26,522 nucleotides of DNA from Dipetalonema caudispina (GCA_013365325.1 JABVXV010000562.1:1-26522), one strand, 5' to 3'. Positions 11,454 to 22,610 are shown, numbered from the stretch's first letter. Numbers and translations: made by a program. The notes: generated by a model from the letters alone, not told the origin.

Positions 11454-14400
11454 TGAAATCGTTTTTTTCTCCTATCAAAATAAACTTCCTAAATTAAATA
11501 TCATTATAAATAAACGCAATCAACAGACGTTGATGATGGAAGATTTAAAGGACATCTTTTTTTTTTTTTTTTTTTTTTAATTTCACCATCCTCCTAAAAA
11601 ATTTTTACAGACAAAATGTTAAATGAATAAATGAAATTTAGCTATCTTCAAATGAATGTGCAATACTAGTTAAAATGGAAAAGCATTTTGGAAAAAGTAT
11701 TTCACAGTAAAATTCAATTAACTCAAAACTATTAAGCATTCTAAGCAAACTGCAAACTATTCCAATGACATGTCAATAATTATTGATTAGAAATGAAAAA
11801 AAAGTGACAATTTATAATTTTTTTTTTTCTTATAAAATGTTTAATTTACCAAAAATTAATTTACAATTTATAATTTTTATCCTTTTTTTTTTTTTATCAT
11901 AACAATGTTAATACTTCAGGCACCAGTAGTGGAAAATTTAGCAAAAAGATGTGGTGGTTTTTTGAAAAAATTAAGCTTACGTGGATGTGAAAATGTACAA
12001 GAAAATGCTTTACGATCATTTACGCTAAAATGTCCAAATATTGAGCATCTTTCATTGTACAAATGTAAACGTGTTACCGATTCGTAAGTTTTCACATTTT
12101 ACAATTTAAAATAACAAATAAAAATTTAAATTCAATTATTAAATAATTTTAAGAAAGATAAAAAAGAAAGTGATAAAATAATAAATAAATAATGCTAATG
12201 TTATTAATTCGTTGATTTTTCTATTTTAAAATTTAAAATGAAAAATAGAAATTTAAATTCAATCATTACATAATTTTGAAAAAAAAAAAAAAAAAAAAAG
12301 CTATGAAATATAGCGAATGGACAATAATAGCAAATTTTTTTATGTCCGTCCTTCGGAAAAAAAAAAAAAAAATTCCATCATTATACGGAAAGTTTAATCG
12401 AACTTTTTGTCCTTCATTTTTACATTTGGTTTTGATTCTCTTTTTCTTTTTTTTTTTCTGATCATTTAAATTTCACATTAAATTAATGAGTGAGAAAAAA
12501 AAAAAAAAAATTTATTTAGTGAAAAAAAAAAAAAAAACTGTAACATTTCAGTAATCCTGTCAAGTTTGGACTTAGAAATTATTAAAGTAAAAAAGAAAGA
12601 TTTTAAATTTATCAAATATACCGAAAATATTTTCGAAAAGCTTTTAAAATTTAATTTTACAAATGAGAGTAGATGCATATTTAAAGAATTATTTTATCAA
12701 TAAAAAAAAAAAAGAAAAAAGCTATAAGAATTATTTTTTTTTTCATAATTCAGAAGGAAAAAAATTAAGAAATCTTTTCATTATATTATTTTATAGTACA
12801 TGCGAATATTTGGGAAGGAATTGTCATCGATTAGTATGGTTGGATCTCGAGAATTGCACTGCAATAACCGATAAATCTCTCAGGGCAGTCAGGTAGATTT
12901 ATCTTATAGACATTATTAAATTTTAAACAAGAAAAAAAAAAAATGAAATTAAAAAAAAAAAACATTCATATGTTATATATGATTAGTAAAATTGCAAATT
13001 ATTTCATTTTAATGATAATTAGTTTAAAAAATAAAATCATTTGTACAAGGTAATAAAATTTCAATAAATCTTTAGCAAAGCAATAAAATTACAGTAAATT
13101 TTTTGCAATAAATTAAAAAAAAAAATTTTCAAGTTAAATTTTCAAAAGCAAAATGACTTAGCAATAAGCATTTTATCAAAATGACTAAATGATTTAAATT
13201 TAAAACAAAATAACTTAAATAGTTATGAGAAAAAGAAAATGAAAGTGAGTAATTTATTATTATAAATTATTAATTACAGTGAAGGATGTAAAAATTTGGA
13301 ATATTTAAATATCAGTTGGTGTGAAAATGTGCAAAATCGTGGAGTGCAAGCAGTGCTACAAAATTGTCCAAAGTTAAGCACTCTTATCTGTCGTGGTTGT
13401 GAAGGTGTAAGTTATTTAATTTATTTAAAACTTTTTTTTTTCTTCGAAATTCCTAGAAATTCTAAATTGATAATATAGCATTAGGAGGAAAATGAAATTT
13501 TTTCCGATACTTTCCAACTATCCATCAATTAAATTTAATTATTGTGCAAGAAAAAAAAAAAAAAAGCAATCAAAAGCCAAAGGTTGATTTTTCTTTTTCG
13601 TAACTTTTTGTAATGTTCTCGGAAATTAATAATAAAATTTTGATATAAATTAGAAATGAAAAAAAAGAAACGAAAATGAACTGCAAAGGAAATGAGAATT
13701 AAAAAAAAAAGAAGGCTAATTTAAATTAATTTTGATATTTGATTAATTGATTTACATCAATAAATCTGAATGAGCTTTTGGTTGCAAAATTTATTTTCGC
13801 ATGCAAAATAAAAGAAAATATAAGTGATGGTGAAATGATCAAAATAACTGCTAGAAGTAGCATAGACTTAATTTGTTGGTAATGAATTCATCAATAATGA
13901 AATTATTGAAATTTAATATTTGGGATGCGAAGAGAGATGAAGTATAAAGAAGAAAATGTTTCCAATTCAATTTAAAACGTTAGAAATTAACAAAATTTTG
14001 CATTCTAACAAATTTCCAAAGGAAACAATAAAAAATTAACATAGAAAGCATAATATTAAATAGACTTCTTTCAAATTTTCAAATTTTAAATTTTCAGTTG
14101 ACAGAAAATATTTTTGCGGAAATGCGAAATTTTTGTTGTGAGCTACGAACAGTCAATTTACTTGGATGTTTTATTACTGATGATACGGTAGCTGATCTCG
14201 CAGCTGGTTGCTCACAATTGGAATATCTATGCTTATCTTCTTGTACTCAAGTTACCGACAGGGCACTTATCTCTCTTGCTAATGGATGTCATAGGTTAAA
14301 GTAAGTTATATTAATTTCAACTTTTTCAAAAGAAATAAAATATCCATCTGGTTTTTTTTGATTTTGAAATAATTCTAATCTCCTTACTGTCATTTGCAAA

Positions 14401-16011
14401 ATATTTGGTTATTTAACTGGTTTTAAATTTATAAACCTTAATTTTCAAGCTTTTTTAATTTTTAAATTCATAGAATATAAAAGATTCAAAATAGTCAAAT
14501 TTTTGTTTTTCTAAATTTATGTTCATTTTTAGTAAAATTTATGTTGATACAGATATCACATTTTATTTTTTGTTTTTTCTCGAATTATAAAAATTTATTT
14601 TTTGCAAACAAATTTTTAATCTTTTCTTTCTTTTTTTTTCCTCATAATTTACAATTACTTTGATGAACAATATCTTTTAGGGATCTCGAACTCTCCGGTT
14701 GTTCCCTATTAACAGATCATGGTTTCGGTATTTTAGCCAAAAATTGCCACGAATTAGAAAGGATGGATTTGGAAGATTGCTCGTTATTAACTGATATTAC
14801 ATTGGATAATTTCAGTAAAGGTTGCCCATGTCTTCTTAATTTGGTAAGAATATACATTTACTTGAATACTTCATAAAAACTCTAATATCGTATTAATGTT
14901 ATAATTTAAATATATTTTTGTTAATTGAAAAATATTAAAATTTTCCATATTCATTATAAAAATTGACTTTAAACTTTAACTTTCTAGTAGAGTAATTGCA
15001 CCTAAAGTAATTTAAATCTCTTTGATAGTTTTATCTAATAGTGATAAATAAAAAATGGAAATGAAAAATGATTTGTTTCGGAAGAAAAAAATGGACGATT
15101 ATTTCAGTAATACTATTAGTGATAATTTTAATAGATAATGCTAACAAAAATATGCAACTTATTAAATCTTTTTTATTGCTTAATACTACTTTTTTTTTCA
15201 TCTATGATAAATTTTAATTTCATTTTATAATTTAACATTTGTATTTTTAAAGAGTCTTTCACATTGTGAACTTATCACCGATGCGGGTTTACGACAACTT
15301 TGCTTGAATTATCACTTAAAAGATCGAATGCAAGTGTTAGAATTGGATAATTGTCCACAAATCACAGATATTAGCCTAGATTATATGAGACAAGTGCGGA
15401 CCTTACAACGAGTTGATTTATACGATTGTCAAAATATTACCAAAGATGCTATTAAACGCTTTAAGGTATCATTTACAATTAAAAGGCAATCATAGAAATG
15501 TTCTAAAAAAAAAAAAAAAAACTGATTTACCTATTATGATCCCAAAACTTTGATTGATTTTGATATTCTAAAATTTAAAGATCAACAGATTAGTCCTTTT
15601 TATTAAAATATTCAAAATCCTTCCGTTACTATTTTACTTTGTTCAGAATTTTCGAATCGATAGTTCATTTCTTTTCGTTTTTTTTTTTTCCCCAAATTTC
15701 TTTGAATTTACAACTTTCATATATAGTTTAAACTACAGATCAAAATATATCTTTCATTTTATGATAATTGAAAATAACTTATAATATTGTTTAATCCTTC
15801 AATGTTCTCCTTTAATAATATCAAATATATTAATAGATATTGCTTATTTATTTAATTACAACACTTCTTTCTTTTTATTTTATTTTTTCTTTTTTTTTTG
15901 CAGAATTTTAAACCAGACGTGGAAGTACACGCATATTTTGCACCTGCTACGCCACCAACATCAACACAACCGACCCGAAGAGCCATATGTCGCTGTTGTA
16001 CGATCTTATGA
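1890..16011 (+). CDS. FBXL20: F-box/LRR protein, FBXL2/FBXL20 orthologue (10 exons)
   Basis: Substrate receptor of an SCF (Skp1-Cul1-F-box) ubiquitin ligase: the F-box binds Skp1 and the LRR solenoid holds the substrate. Exons: 1890-2132, 9604-9686, 10057-10186, 11920-12083, 12797-12892, 13280-13406, 14098-14300, 14681-14843, 15253-15465, 15904-16011. All junctions are GT..AG and keep one frame, giving 509 residues. Residues 98-145 form the F-box (N-R-I-L-P-K-E-L-I-L-R-I-F, conserved W129). From about 153 to 474 run AMN1-type cysteine-containing LRRs with repeated L-x-L-x-x-C and I-T-D blocks. The C-terminus, V-H-A-Y-F-A-P then C-R-C-C-T-I-L, matches vertebrate FBXL2/20, where the terminal CaaX box is prenylated and anchors the protein to membranes. 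Leu at the last position predicts geranylgeranylation. Vertebrate proteins have about 423-436 residues, so exons 2-10 alone (428 from Met82) match the family, and exon 1 is an 81-residue extension of uncertain status. FBXL2 and FBXL20 cannot be told apart here. Confidence 0.93.
5369..5396 (+). repeat. TTG/TTA trinucleotide microsatellite
   Basis: Consecutive TTG units running into TTA units, within intron 1. Confidence 0.85.
6282..6360 (+). repeat. Imperfect direct repeat, period 49 bp
   Basis: TTACACAGTAACA occurs at 6282 and again at 6331. Each copy is followed by a related stretch of about 17 bases (A/G-GTTA then GAGGATAAATGC versus TAGGTCAAATAC), so about 30 bp is repeated with an unrelated spacer. 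Confidence 0.7.
6660..6700 (+). repeat. GA microsatellite
   Basis: GA dinucleotides with a GGG interruption, within intron 1. Confidence 0.85.
6857..6896 (+). repeat. CT microsatellite
   Basis: CT dinucleotides with C-block interruptions, the reverse-complement type of the GA tract 160 bp upstream. The two could pair as a long hairpin in the intron transcript. Confidence 0.85.
6984..7020 (+). repeat. TTA trinucleotide microsatellite
   Basis: About eight TTA units, one ATC interruption, then more TTA. Confidence 0.85.
7628..7812 (+). repeat. TAG/TAA/TTG compound trinucleotide array
   Basis: About 180 bp of three-base units drifting from TAG through TAA to TAG/TTG mixtures. The long antisense reading frame it creates (Thr, Ile and Leu runs) is an artefact of the repeat. 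Confidence 0.85.
9604..9686 (+). CDS. FBXL20: FBXL exon 2 (start of F-box; possible alternative start)
   Basis: The acceptor TTGCAG is followed at once by ATG TAC TTA. The exon reads M-Y-L-I-T-T-L-L-P-A-Q-S, then I-N-R-I-L-P-K-E-L-I-L, the first helix of the F-box. The donor GTAAAA splits an Arg codon (phase 2). The ATG sits where the FBXL2 family usually starts. Confidence 0.9.
10057..10186 (+). CDS. FBXL20: FBXL exon 3 (rest of the F-box)
   Basis: Follows TTTTTCAG. Encodes I-F-S-F-L-D-I-T-S-L-C-R-C-A-Q and, later, the near-invariant L-A-L-D-G-S-N-W-Q block of FBXL2/20. Ends at GTAAGC in phase 0. Confidence 0.95.
10577..10975 (+). repeat. Long TTA-type microsatellite in intron 3
   Basis: About 400 bp of TTA units with scattered TTG, TCA and TGA variants. 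The purest part is roughly 10751-10833. It produces long spurious frames of Tyr, Leu or Ile on both strands. Confidence 0.95.
11419..11446 (+). repeat. Poly-T run of 28
   Basis: Uninterrupted T run in intron 3. Similar runs recur in most introns and intergenic stretches. Confidence 0.9.
11920..12083 (+). CDS. FBXL20: FBXL exon 4 (first LRRs)
   Basis: Follows ATACTTCAG. Encodes V-E-N-L-A-K-R-C-G-G-F-L-K-K-L-S-L-R-G-C, matching the first LRR of FBXL2/20, then a second repeat ending K-R-V-T-D. The donor GTAAGT splits a Ser codon. Confidence 0.95.
12797..12892 (+). CDS. FBXL20: FBXL exon 5 (LRR)
   Basis: Acceptor TTTATAG, a non-CAG acceptor. Encodes L-V-W-L-D-L-E-N-C-T-A-I-T-D-K-S-L. The donor is a weaker GTAGAT, and the split Ser codon is completed at 13280. 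The frame and LRR register hold across both junctions. Confidence 0.92.
13280..13406 (+). CDS. FBXL20: FBXL exon 6 (LRR)
   Basis: Follows AATTACAG. Encodes E-G-C-K-N-L-E-Y-L-N-I-S-W-C, the same W-C-containing repeat as in vertebrate FBXL2/20. The donor is taken as GTAAGT at 13407 (phase 0); the alternative GTGTAA at 13405 would break the frame. Confidence 0.93.
14098..14300 (+). CDS. FBXL20: FBXL exon 7 (LRRs)
   Basis: Follows AAATTTTCAG, starting with a TTG codon in phase 0. Encodes L-R-T-V-N-L-L-G-C-F-I-T-D-D and L-E-Y-L-C-L-S-S-C-T-Q-V-T-D. Ends at GTAAGT within a Lys codon. Confidence 0.95.
14681..14843 (+). CDS. FBXL20: FBXL exon 8 (LRRs)
   Basis: Follows ATCTTTTAG. Encodes D-L-E-L-S-G-C-S-L-L-T-D and N-C-H-E-L-E-R-M-D-L-E-D-C, the latter nearly identical to the vertebrate N-C-H-E-L-E-K-M-D-L-E-E-C. 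Ends at GTAAGA, phase 0. Confidence 0.96.
15253..15465 (+). CDS. FBXL20: FBXL exon 9 (last LRRs)
   Basis: Acceptor TTTTTAAAG, unusual in lacking a pyrimidine before AG. The reading S-L-S-H-C-E-L-I-T-D-A-G is conserved in the family and fixes the junction. It then encodes V-L-E-L-D-N-C-P-Q-I-T-D and L-Y-D-C-Q-N-I-T. Ends at GTATCA, phase 0. Confidence 0.94.
15904..16011 (+). CDS. FBXL20: FBXL exon 10 (C-terminus with CaaX box)
   Basis: Follows TTTTTGCAG. Encodes E-V-H-A-Y-F-A-P-A-T-P-P-T and ends C-R-C-C-T-I-L then TGA. The last four residues (C506-T-I-L509) form a CaaX box with Leu at the end, the type read by geranylgeranyltransferase I. Confidence 0.96.
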   Translation, partial: NFKPDVEVHAYFAPATPPTSTQPTRRAICRCCTIL

Positions 16012-16601
16012 CTATCTGTTATTTTCATTAACAAATTAGGGCTATTTCAACATTTCAGCGATGATGAATTAAATATTTTGAATACTGGAAGCTATTGTAA
16101 TTGTATGAATGATTATTGATTGATTGGTTGATTGCTAAAAACTATCTTCTAAAATTTGCTTTATTTCAAATCTTTTATCGATGAAATATTGTTAATGATA
16201 GAAATTATTATGATGTATTATCGTTTTTTTTTTTGCTATATAATCTCTCAGATTTGCTTTATTTCAACTTTTTTTTTTCTCCTAACATTTCCTTCCTTTT
16301 TTTTTTTTTCATTTTTATTGTTGTATCAATTTTAGCAAAATAATTTACAACATAATTTTTTTTCTCATCAATATTAATTATCAATTCTTGTTTAACTATT
16401 CAATTTACTCATTTGTTGCTATTTCTTAGTTTTGTGCTTTTTCATTTTTTCTTTCCTTCTCTCACCCTCTTCTTCCCTTTCTCTCACCTTCTTTCGGTCC
16501 ATTAAAAGAATTTTATAAATAATGCAAATCAATATGTATAAAAATTTTTATAGCTTCAATAATTAACAATAATATATTTTCCTTCTAACAGAATCATTTT
16601 A

Positions 16602-16708
16602 CTATTATTATTATCATTGTTATTACTATTATTACCACTATTATTATTATTATCATTGTCATGGTTATGATTATGATTATAATTATGATGATGATGATGA
16701 TGATGTTA
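16602..16708 (+). repeat. ATT/ATC/ATG trinucleotide array
   Basis: About 105 bp of three-base units changing from ATT through ATC to GAT-type units, in the 3' flank or possibly the 3' UTR of the F-box gene. Confidence 0.85.
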
Positions 16709-17320
16709 ATATTATCATGAATTTATCCATTTTATTAGCTAATTTCTTACAGAGCCAAATATTCTTTTAAGAGAGTAAGGGTAAATTAAAAAGGGTTTGT
16801 TTTTTTTTTTTTTTTTTTTTTTTGCTAGAAAGATTTAAGATCGATGAAATTATGTATTATACTGAATAGTTTTGTTTCTGAAAATTTTTTTTTTTTCTTG
16901 CGAAATTGAAATCTTTTTCTTTTTCAATAGAAATTTGATGCTTTTTTATGTTATATTACTATTCTTCAAATTTTTCCTTTCATCGTAGGACCGATCGTTC
17001 TTTCATTTTCTTATTATTTTTTTTTTTTCTCTTTCTTTTTTTTTTTTTTATGATGATTTGATAAAATTTTTATTCAAATCATCTGAAATTATGCCATTAA
17101 AATATGATTGGCCAAATTATTTCCTTTTTTTTTTTAGGATAAAAATAATAAACTACAATTGTTTTACTTTATCAAATTTTTCATTATGATTATATGATTG
17201 TAAATTTTGCACATTTATTCAAGCCTTAAATTTTAGGTTTTCGATCTTCAAAGATTTTTTTGTTTTTTTTTAAGCTTATTTAGCTCAATTTAACATTGGC
17301 CAATAGTTTTTTTGCCCCAT

Positions 17321-17371
17321 TTCCTCCTCTCTCTTTCTCTCTCTCCCTCTTTGTCTCTTTCTATCTCTCCC
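17321..17371 (+). repeat. CT-rich tract
   Basis: CT dinucleotides with TTT and CCC interruptions. Confidence 0.8.
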
Positions 17372-17529
17372 TTTTAAATTATATTCTGATTACACCAAAA
17401 AAATGAATGGTATATTAGGTGTAAATGCCAAAATAAATTTTTCATTCCTTAAAAATTTTCGTCTGTTTATTTTTCACATCTTTTGCAAAAGCTTTCAATA
17501 TGACTATTGAAATGAAAGAAAGTAATTTC

Positions 17530-17530
<1 letters not shown>

Positions 17531-17564
<34 letters not shown>
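17531..17564 (+). repeat. Poly-T run of 34, longest in the window
   Basis: Uninterrupted T run. About 90 bp further on (about 17650-17710) a T run and a 20-base A run face each other and could form a hairpin. Confidence 0.9.
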
Positions 17565-17568
<4 letters not shown>

Positions 17569-18985
17569 CATGTAAATATTATTTCCTTTCATTTGATTTA
17601 TTCTAATTTTTTTTCTAATATGAATTGTTTTCCTATTTTTTGTTTACTACTTTTTTTTTTTCTTTTTGGAAAAAAAAAAAAAAAAAAAAAGAAAATTAAA
17701 AAAAAAAGTATTGAGAGAAAAAAAAAAAGGGGAAGGAACCATTTTTCTAAATGCTCTCAATTTTGATTGATAACAAAAAGAATTGAACTGAATTTGTTGA
17801 TTATATATACATAATTATTACATATAATAATTTATTAATTTTATCTTTTAATATAGATTACTTAATTGTAACGTAAGTGTAAAAATAAAAATGAAAAATT
17901 TTGGATAAAATTTCACCCAATTCTTTTATTTTTTAATTCTCAATTTCCTTTTAAAACTAGCATACTTCTAAAGAATGGAAATAAATGTTCCCCTTTTAAG
18001 ATTAATGTTTCAATTGTTTGATTAAATTTATTTAATTATGTTATTAGGAATATCAGTAACCTTTAATTGATCTTCTCATTTCTTCCGCTATCCATTGATC
18101 TGGTTCCTTCCCATTGATCTGAATTCAATTCTTTCACCGTTCAATCCATTTTCATACAATTTTGAATTATCTTTCCTCTTTTATCTTATCAATAATCAAT
18201 ATTTTAATGCTTTTTGTTTAACAACAAAATGTTACAAAAAATTTTTGCATTAGTTGCTGCCATTTTGTTTCACATCAAATATTTTTTTCTTCATTTAATA
18301 ATTGTTTATATTATTTTTTTCTTTTTTTTTTTTTTTTTTTTTGCTGAAATTTACATTGTGAATAAAAATTTTAGCATTATTATTTAATGTGTAATGAAAC
18401 AATGCAAAAAAAAAATATTCAATTTTCATTTCAAATTTAAAAAGAATATAATTTGAATAGTGAAATAATACCATATGCTGATCTTAAACATATCTTCAAA
18501 ATTTATTCCATAACTATCAAATGCACTTTCATTCGTTACATCAATGTTGGAAATGTTGGAAAAGATAAATAACATTAACATTAATCTTTCAAACGAAACA
18601 TGACCTTTCTTATTTAACCCCCAAAAAAATTTCTTTGTTAAATTTATTACTTCGATATTTCCTTATCAATTCACTTCGCAGTGATATTTTATGTTTGGGA
18701 ATGATAAGACATTGATTCATTTTGAACAGTGTAAGATTCATTGCTTTTTTTCTTTCTTTCCTTTTTTTTTTTTTTTTTTCCTTGGAAACTGAACAGAAAA
18801 TAAATTGAATTACAATTATATTTAAATTTTATCGTTAACAATTCTATGAAATAGCTTTACAAAAAGATATATATTTACGTACAATTATACAATATATCAT
18901 GCAAAAAAACTGAATAATACGAATTTATCATTAAATTCATAAATACCCACAATGATATCTTATCTATCGAACTAACAATAATGAT

Positions 18986-19021
<36 letters not shown>

Positions 19022-19373
19022 CTTGTCTGATATAATTGTAATCATTCAATTTGAAAAAAAAAAAAATTTCAAAATACTTCATTTCTTTCTCTGATACGAT
19101 AATAATTAACAGCAATCAATAACATATGAAGCAATTAAAATTAGTAGAAAATATCCTAATGATATTGTTAACATTTGAAAGAAGCATAAAAATTCCATTT
19201 TTTTTTTCCCATCTTAAAAAAAATTTTAAAAATCTTGAAAGATTAGGAAATTTCTTAATACTCTTCGAAATATCGATTATAGATAGCATTTTAACGATAG
19301 CTAATTAGAGGTCACTAATTGATGACATTAATTTTCTAACAATAAGAGTAAAATTTTGCAATTTACTGCAAAG

Positions 19374-19403
<30 letters not shown>
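19374..19403 (+). repeat. Poly-A run of 30
   Basis: Uninterrupted A run in the intergenic region. No target-site duplication or upstream retroposed body was seen to mark it as a retroposon tail. Confidence 0.9.
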
Positions 19404-19404
<1 letters not shown>

Positions 19405-19987
19405 CATCTTTTTAAGAAATTTACAATATCCGGTTTAAAAATTCAGCACCGTTGAAATGAAAAGACAACTGTTTTCCAGCACATCTGTTTCACATTTCTT
19501 TTCCTCTTAGCAGCAATATCAACTCATCAATTTTCAAACTTTTTATGTTTAGAAAGAAAAAAGGATTAATCTAAATTGACACTCTTTCTTCTAACAAAAG
19601 TTAATTTTGTGAAGTTAGTTTAATTTCAACTAAGCAAAATTATCAATATTATTGAAATAATCTATCAATATAACCAATTACAAAAAAATGTTAAACAATT
19701 ATTAATCGTTTATTTATCATATTATCAAAAATTTTGTTGGACAAAAAAGATATGCTAATTTTTTCCCCCTTTTTTTAAATATGCAGCTTAATTTTTTAAA
19801 TTTTTCCATCATATACTTTGCTATGAAATTGCAAGAAAGAAAAAAAAAAATTGTCATTTTAAATTTAATATGATTGAACCTTACTACACATAACTTATCA
19901 TATATTTGCATACATATGATAATCGATCATTCATTTCAATGATTTCATATTTGCTATCAAATTTTAATCGATCAAACATTTCTTCTT

Positions 19988-20040
19988 CTTATTATTATTA
20001 TTATAATTATTAATTAGTATTATTATTACTATTATTATTA
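19988..20040 (+). repeat. TTA-type microsatellite
   Basis: TTA units with AAT and ACT interruptions. Confidence 0.8.
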
Positions 20041-20742
20041 ATGATTGCAATGTTGAGGAACAGTTTCAAAATATATGAAATTTATTTCTCGCCAACTATT
20101 AGCTAATGTTGAAGATAATTTACACGAATATAATGAATATATTTAACCGATAAACTAAGAGGGGAAAAGAAAAGGATTTGAATAGGTTTTAATTATGCAA
20201 TTAATTTGAATTAATTCAAAAGCTACTAGTAGTCGGAAAAATTTGATTTTATTTAAGATTGTACTTATCTAAGAATGGTTTGATGCTAAAAATAGATTTG
20301 TTTATATTTTTTTTAGCAAACAAAATGACATTACTTTTTCTTATCATTAAAAGCCATTACTCAATACCAAAAATTGAGTGAAATATTTTCAATAAATAAA
20401 AAAAAATTCCATAAAATTTCAGAGGAGAAAAAACAAAATTATTGTATGAAACGGTAATCAATAATATTTGTGATAATAATTTCATATCAAAAAAAAAAAG
20501 AAGCAAAATGATATATGATCTAATCTCATTTAAGCAAAGTTTCAAATTTACATATGCAAAAAGAAAAAAATTACAAAATAAAGAGGGAAAAAAAAAGAAA
20601 TTGAATATAATAAAACGAAGAAACATTTCTGTTTGAAAAAATTTTCATTTAAGACTTTAAAATTTTTGCTAATAAAAGAGCGGAATTGATTTTGGAGTGA
20701 ATAAATGATGTTAATTCTAAATTAAATTATAGATGAAAAATT

Positions 20743-21585
20743 TTAGGAAATGAATGATTTCGAATGTGCCAACATTTTTCCATTTTCTTTTGTTGTTTTT
20801 GTATTTCCAATTAAATCTTCCAATTCATCAATTCTTCGTAATGCTTTTTTCAATGATTTCTTTAGAGCATCATTTTGTTCTTCACATGTAATTATTCGCC
20901 TTTCCAAAATTGAAACAATGATAAAGTATAAATCAACAGTATTTAATTCACCCAATGATACCGCTTTCATTGGTTTCGTTTTCTCGGGATTATCGATATT
21001 ATTTATGAGACGTTGCAGTTGTGAATTACCATCACGTGATATCTAAAAAATTTTTATAAAATTAACAAATTATTAAAAGAATTATTAATTTGTTTTTTTT
21101 TTTTTGTTCTATGAATTCAATGATTGTATAAGTTAAATTTATATTTATAAAGAAGTTCAAAAAGAAAAAAAAATATATGGATCATTATGATCTATTCTAT
21201 TTTTCAAACATTTTAAATGAATGTAAAGAGATGAGTGAAAAAAAAAAATAGTACATTTCAATTCTTCAAATTTAAATTTAAAAATAAAAATAAGAATTTA
21301 GAGAAGAATTATTAAAAATTGAAACTATTCAGGTATAATAATTGTATTCATTGTTATTACAGCTAAATTAATACATGTTTTAATGATTGTTCCTACTATT
21401 TTCAATTTAATTCCATTAATAAATAAATCAAATAAGTTAACTAATTAAGTAGTAAATGAATTAAAACAAACCTGAGTAGATGATTTCTCCAACATTGCTT
21501 TGATATTTTGTATATAATCAATTTCGGATCCGGATGAAGTAGATGAAGCAAATGAATGATGTGGTATTAATATCGATTTAGGCAT
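20743..21585 (-). CDS. Small coiled-coil protein, unknown function (2 exons)
   Basis: Exon 1 spans 21585-21472 on the minus strand: ATG, 38 codons, donor GTTTGT in phase 0. Exon 2 spans 21042-20743: acceptor TTTTTTAG, 99 codons, then TAA. The intron is 429 nt. An in-frame TGA lies upstream of the ATG, supporting the start. The 137-residue product begins M-P-K-S-I-L-I-P-H-H, followed by a Ser/Thr-rich patch (residues 12-20). From about residue 70 to 115 come L-N-T-V-D-L-Y-F-I-I-V-S-I-L-E-R-R-I and then a charged amphipathic stretch (L-K-K-S-L-K-K-A-L-R-R-I-D-E-L-E) that reads as a coiled coil with heptad Leu/Ile. The tail is Lys/Thr/Ser-rich. No signal peptide or membrane segment is evident. 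I do not recognise the family. The in-phase junction and long complex reading frame favour a real gene. It converges with the F-box gene and lies head to tail with the Shisa-like gene. Confidence 0.7.
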
Positions 21586-21696
21586 ATTTCTTCGATTTGA
21601 TAAATTTCTTCACAGAAAAGTTTCAGAAAAATTTTTCCAACATAAGCGAATAAATAAGCAATGAACAACGCTTATTAATAAACTGGAAGGAAAGGA

Positions 21697-21737
21697 AAGA
21701 GAGAGAGAAAGAGAGAGGGAGAGGAAAGGAAGAGAGA
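21697..21737 (+). repeat. GA-rich tract upstream of the coiled-coil gene
   Basis: GA dinucleotides with A and G interruptions, about 110-150 bp upstream of the start codon at 21585 (it reads as CT on the gene's sense strand). It could be promoter-proximal or in the 5' UTR. Confidence 0.75.
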
Positions 21738-22550
21738 ATAATGGTGTATTTTATGACACAAATTTTTTCAATGATAATGAAAAAGAATGAAATGAAAGTG
21801 AAAATAATTTATACAGAAAAAATTTCAAGCAAAACGTTTAGTTTGAAATGTAAAAAGTACACTGAATGAAATGTGCTATTTGAATTATTATTGCTAAACA
21901 CTAAGTTGTTAAGTTTTGGTTCAAATGAGTTAAGAAGAATGTTGAACTAAACAGTTGGAATGAAAAAAAGGTTAACAAAAAAAAAAAAATAAAAAGAGGA
22001 AGGTAAAATGATGTAATTTGTTAAGATTTTCATAACAAACTTATTACATTCTTTCTTAACTAAATTTTGTGATAAATAAAAATAAAAAAAATGAAATAAT
22101 AATTATTCCAATGATATGGTATAATACTGTATCTAATTATTTCATTTAATTAATGAGTATAATTAGTTAAACTAAAATGACTATATATATATATATGTAT
22201 AGAATTAAGTAGATTGGAAATAATTATATTTGTGAATAGCTAAATTGAAATAATTTCAAATAATAGCCCTTCAAAAAAAAAAAAAACTTAATGTTAGCTA
22301 ATGATATGATATTCCTAATTTTTATTTTTTTTTTATTTTTTTTTTTTTTGTAGTTTCTGAAACAAATGTTAGCATAATTTCAAAAATCAATTATTTGATG
22401 TGCAAAAAAAAAAAAAAGAAAAAAAATTCAACAAAGTTAAAATAGAATATGTTCATATTTCTGTGTGTGAAAATTTTTAAATTAAAAAATCAATTCTTAA
22501 GAAAATATTTTTATTTTTATTTTAAACCAATTAGGATGTGAAAATAGGCA

Positions 22551-22610
22551 AAAAGAGAGGAAAAAGGGAGAGGTAGAGAAAGAGAGGGGGAGAGAGAGAG
22601 AGAGAAGGAA
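22551..22610 (+). repeat. GA-rich tract
   Basis: Purine-only stretch of GA units with GGGG and AAAA blocks. Confidence 0.75.

Larger units (their letters stand above)
16012..20742. other. 3' flank and intergenic region between convergent genes
   Basis: AT-rich DNA between the stop of the F-box gene and the stop of the minus-strand coiled-coil gene. It holds an ATT/ATC/ATG microsatellite (16602-16708), CT tracts (around 16457-16490 and 17321-17371), a 34-base T run, a 30-base A run and a TTA repeat (19988-20040). No AATAAA lies close to the F-box stop (the nearest clear one is at 17147-17152), so the 3' UTR length is unknown. No coding exon can be supported on either strand. Confidence 0.6.

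Noticed and set aside
15852..16034. Minus-strand frame over the last F-box gene exon
   Set aside because: It is the antisense shadow of exon 10, which is conserved in the FBXL2/20 family on the plus strand.
18062..18180. Minus-strand 30-codon open stretch (K-R-K-D-N-S-K-L-Y-E-N-G) in a GC-richer patch
   Set aside because: An in-frame TAA immediately precedes it, there is no good acceptor, and no neighbour exon joins it.
19450..19530. Minus-strand open stretch (A-A-K-R-K-R-N-V-K-Q-M-C-W)
   Set aside because: About 27 codons with stops on both sides and no splice sites that would extend it.
20750..21046. Plus-strand frame opposite the coiled-coil exon
   Set aside because: It is the antisense shadow of the minus-strand exon, which has matching splice sites and an in-frame partner exon.
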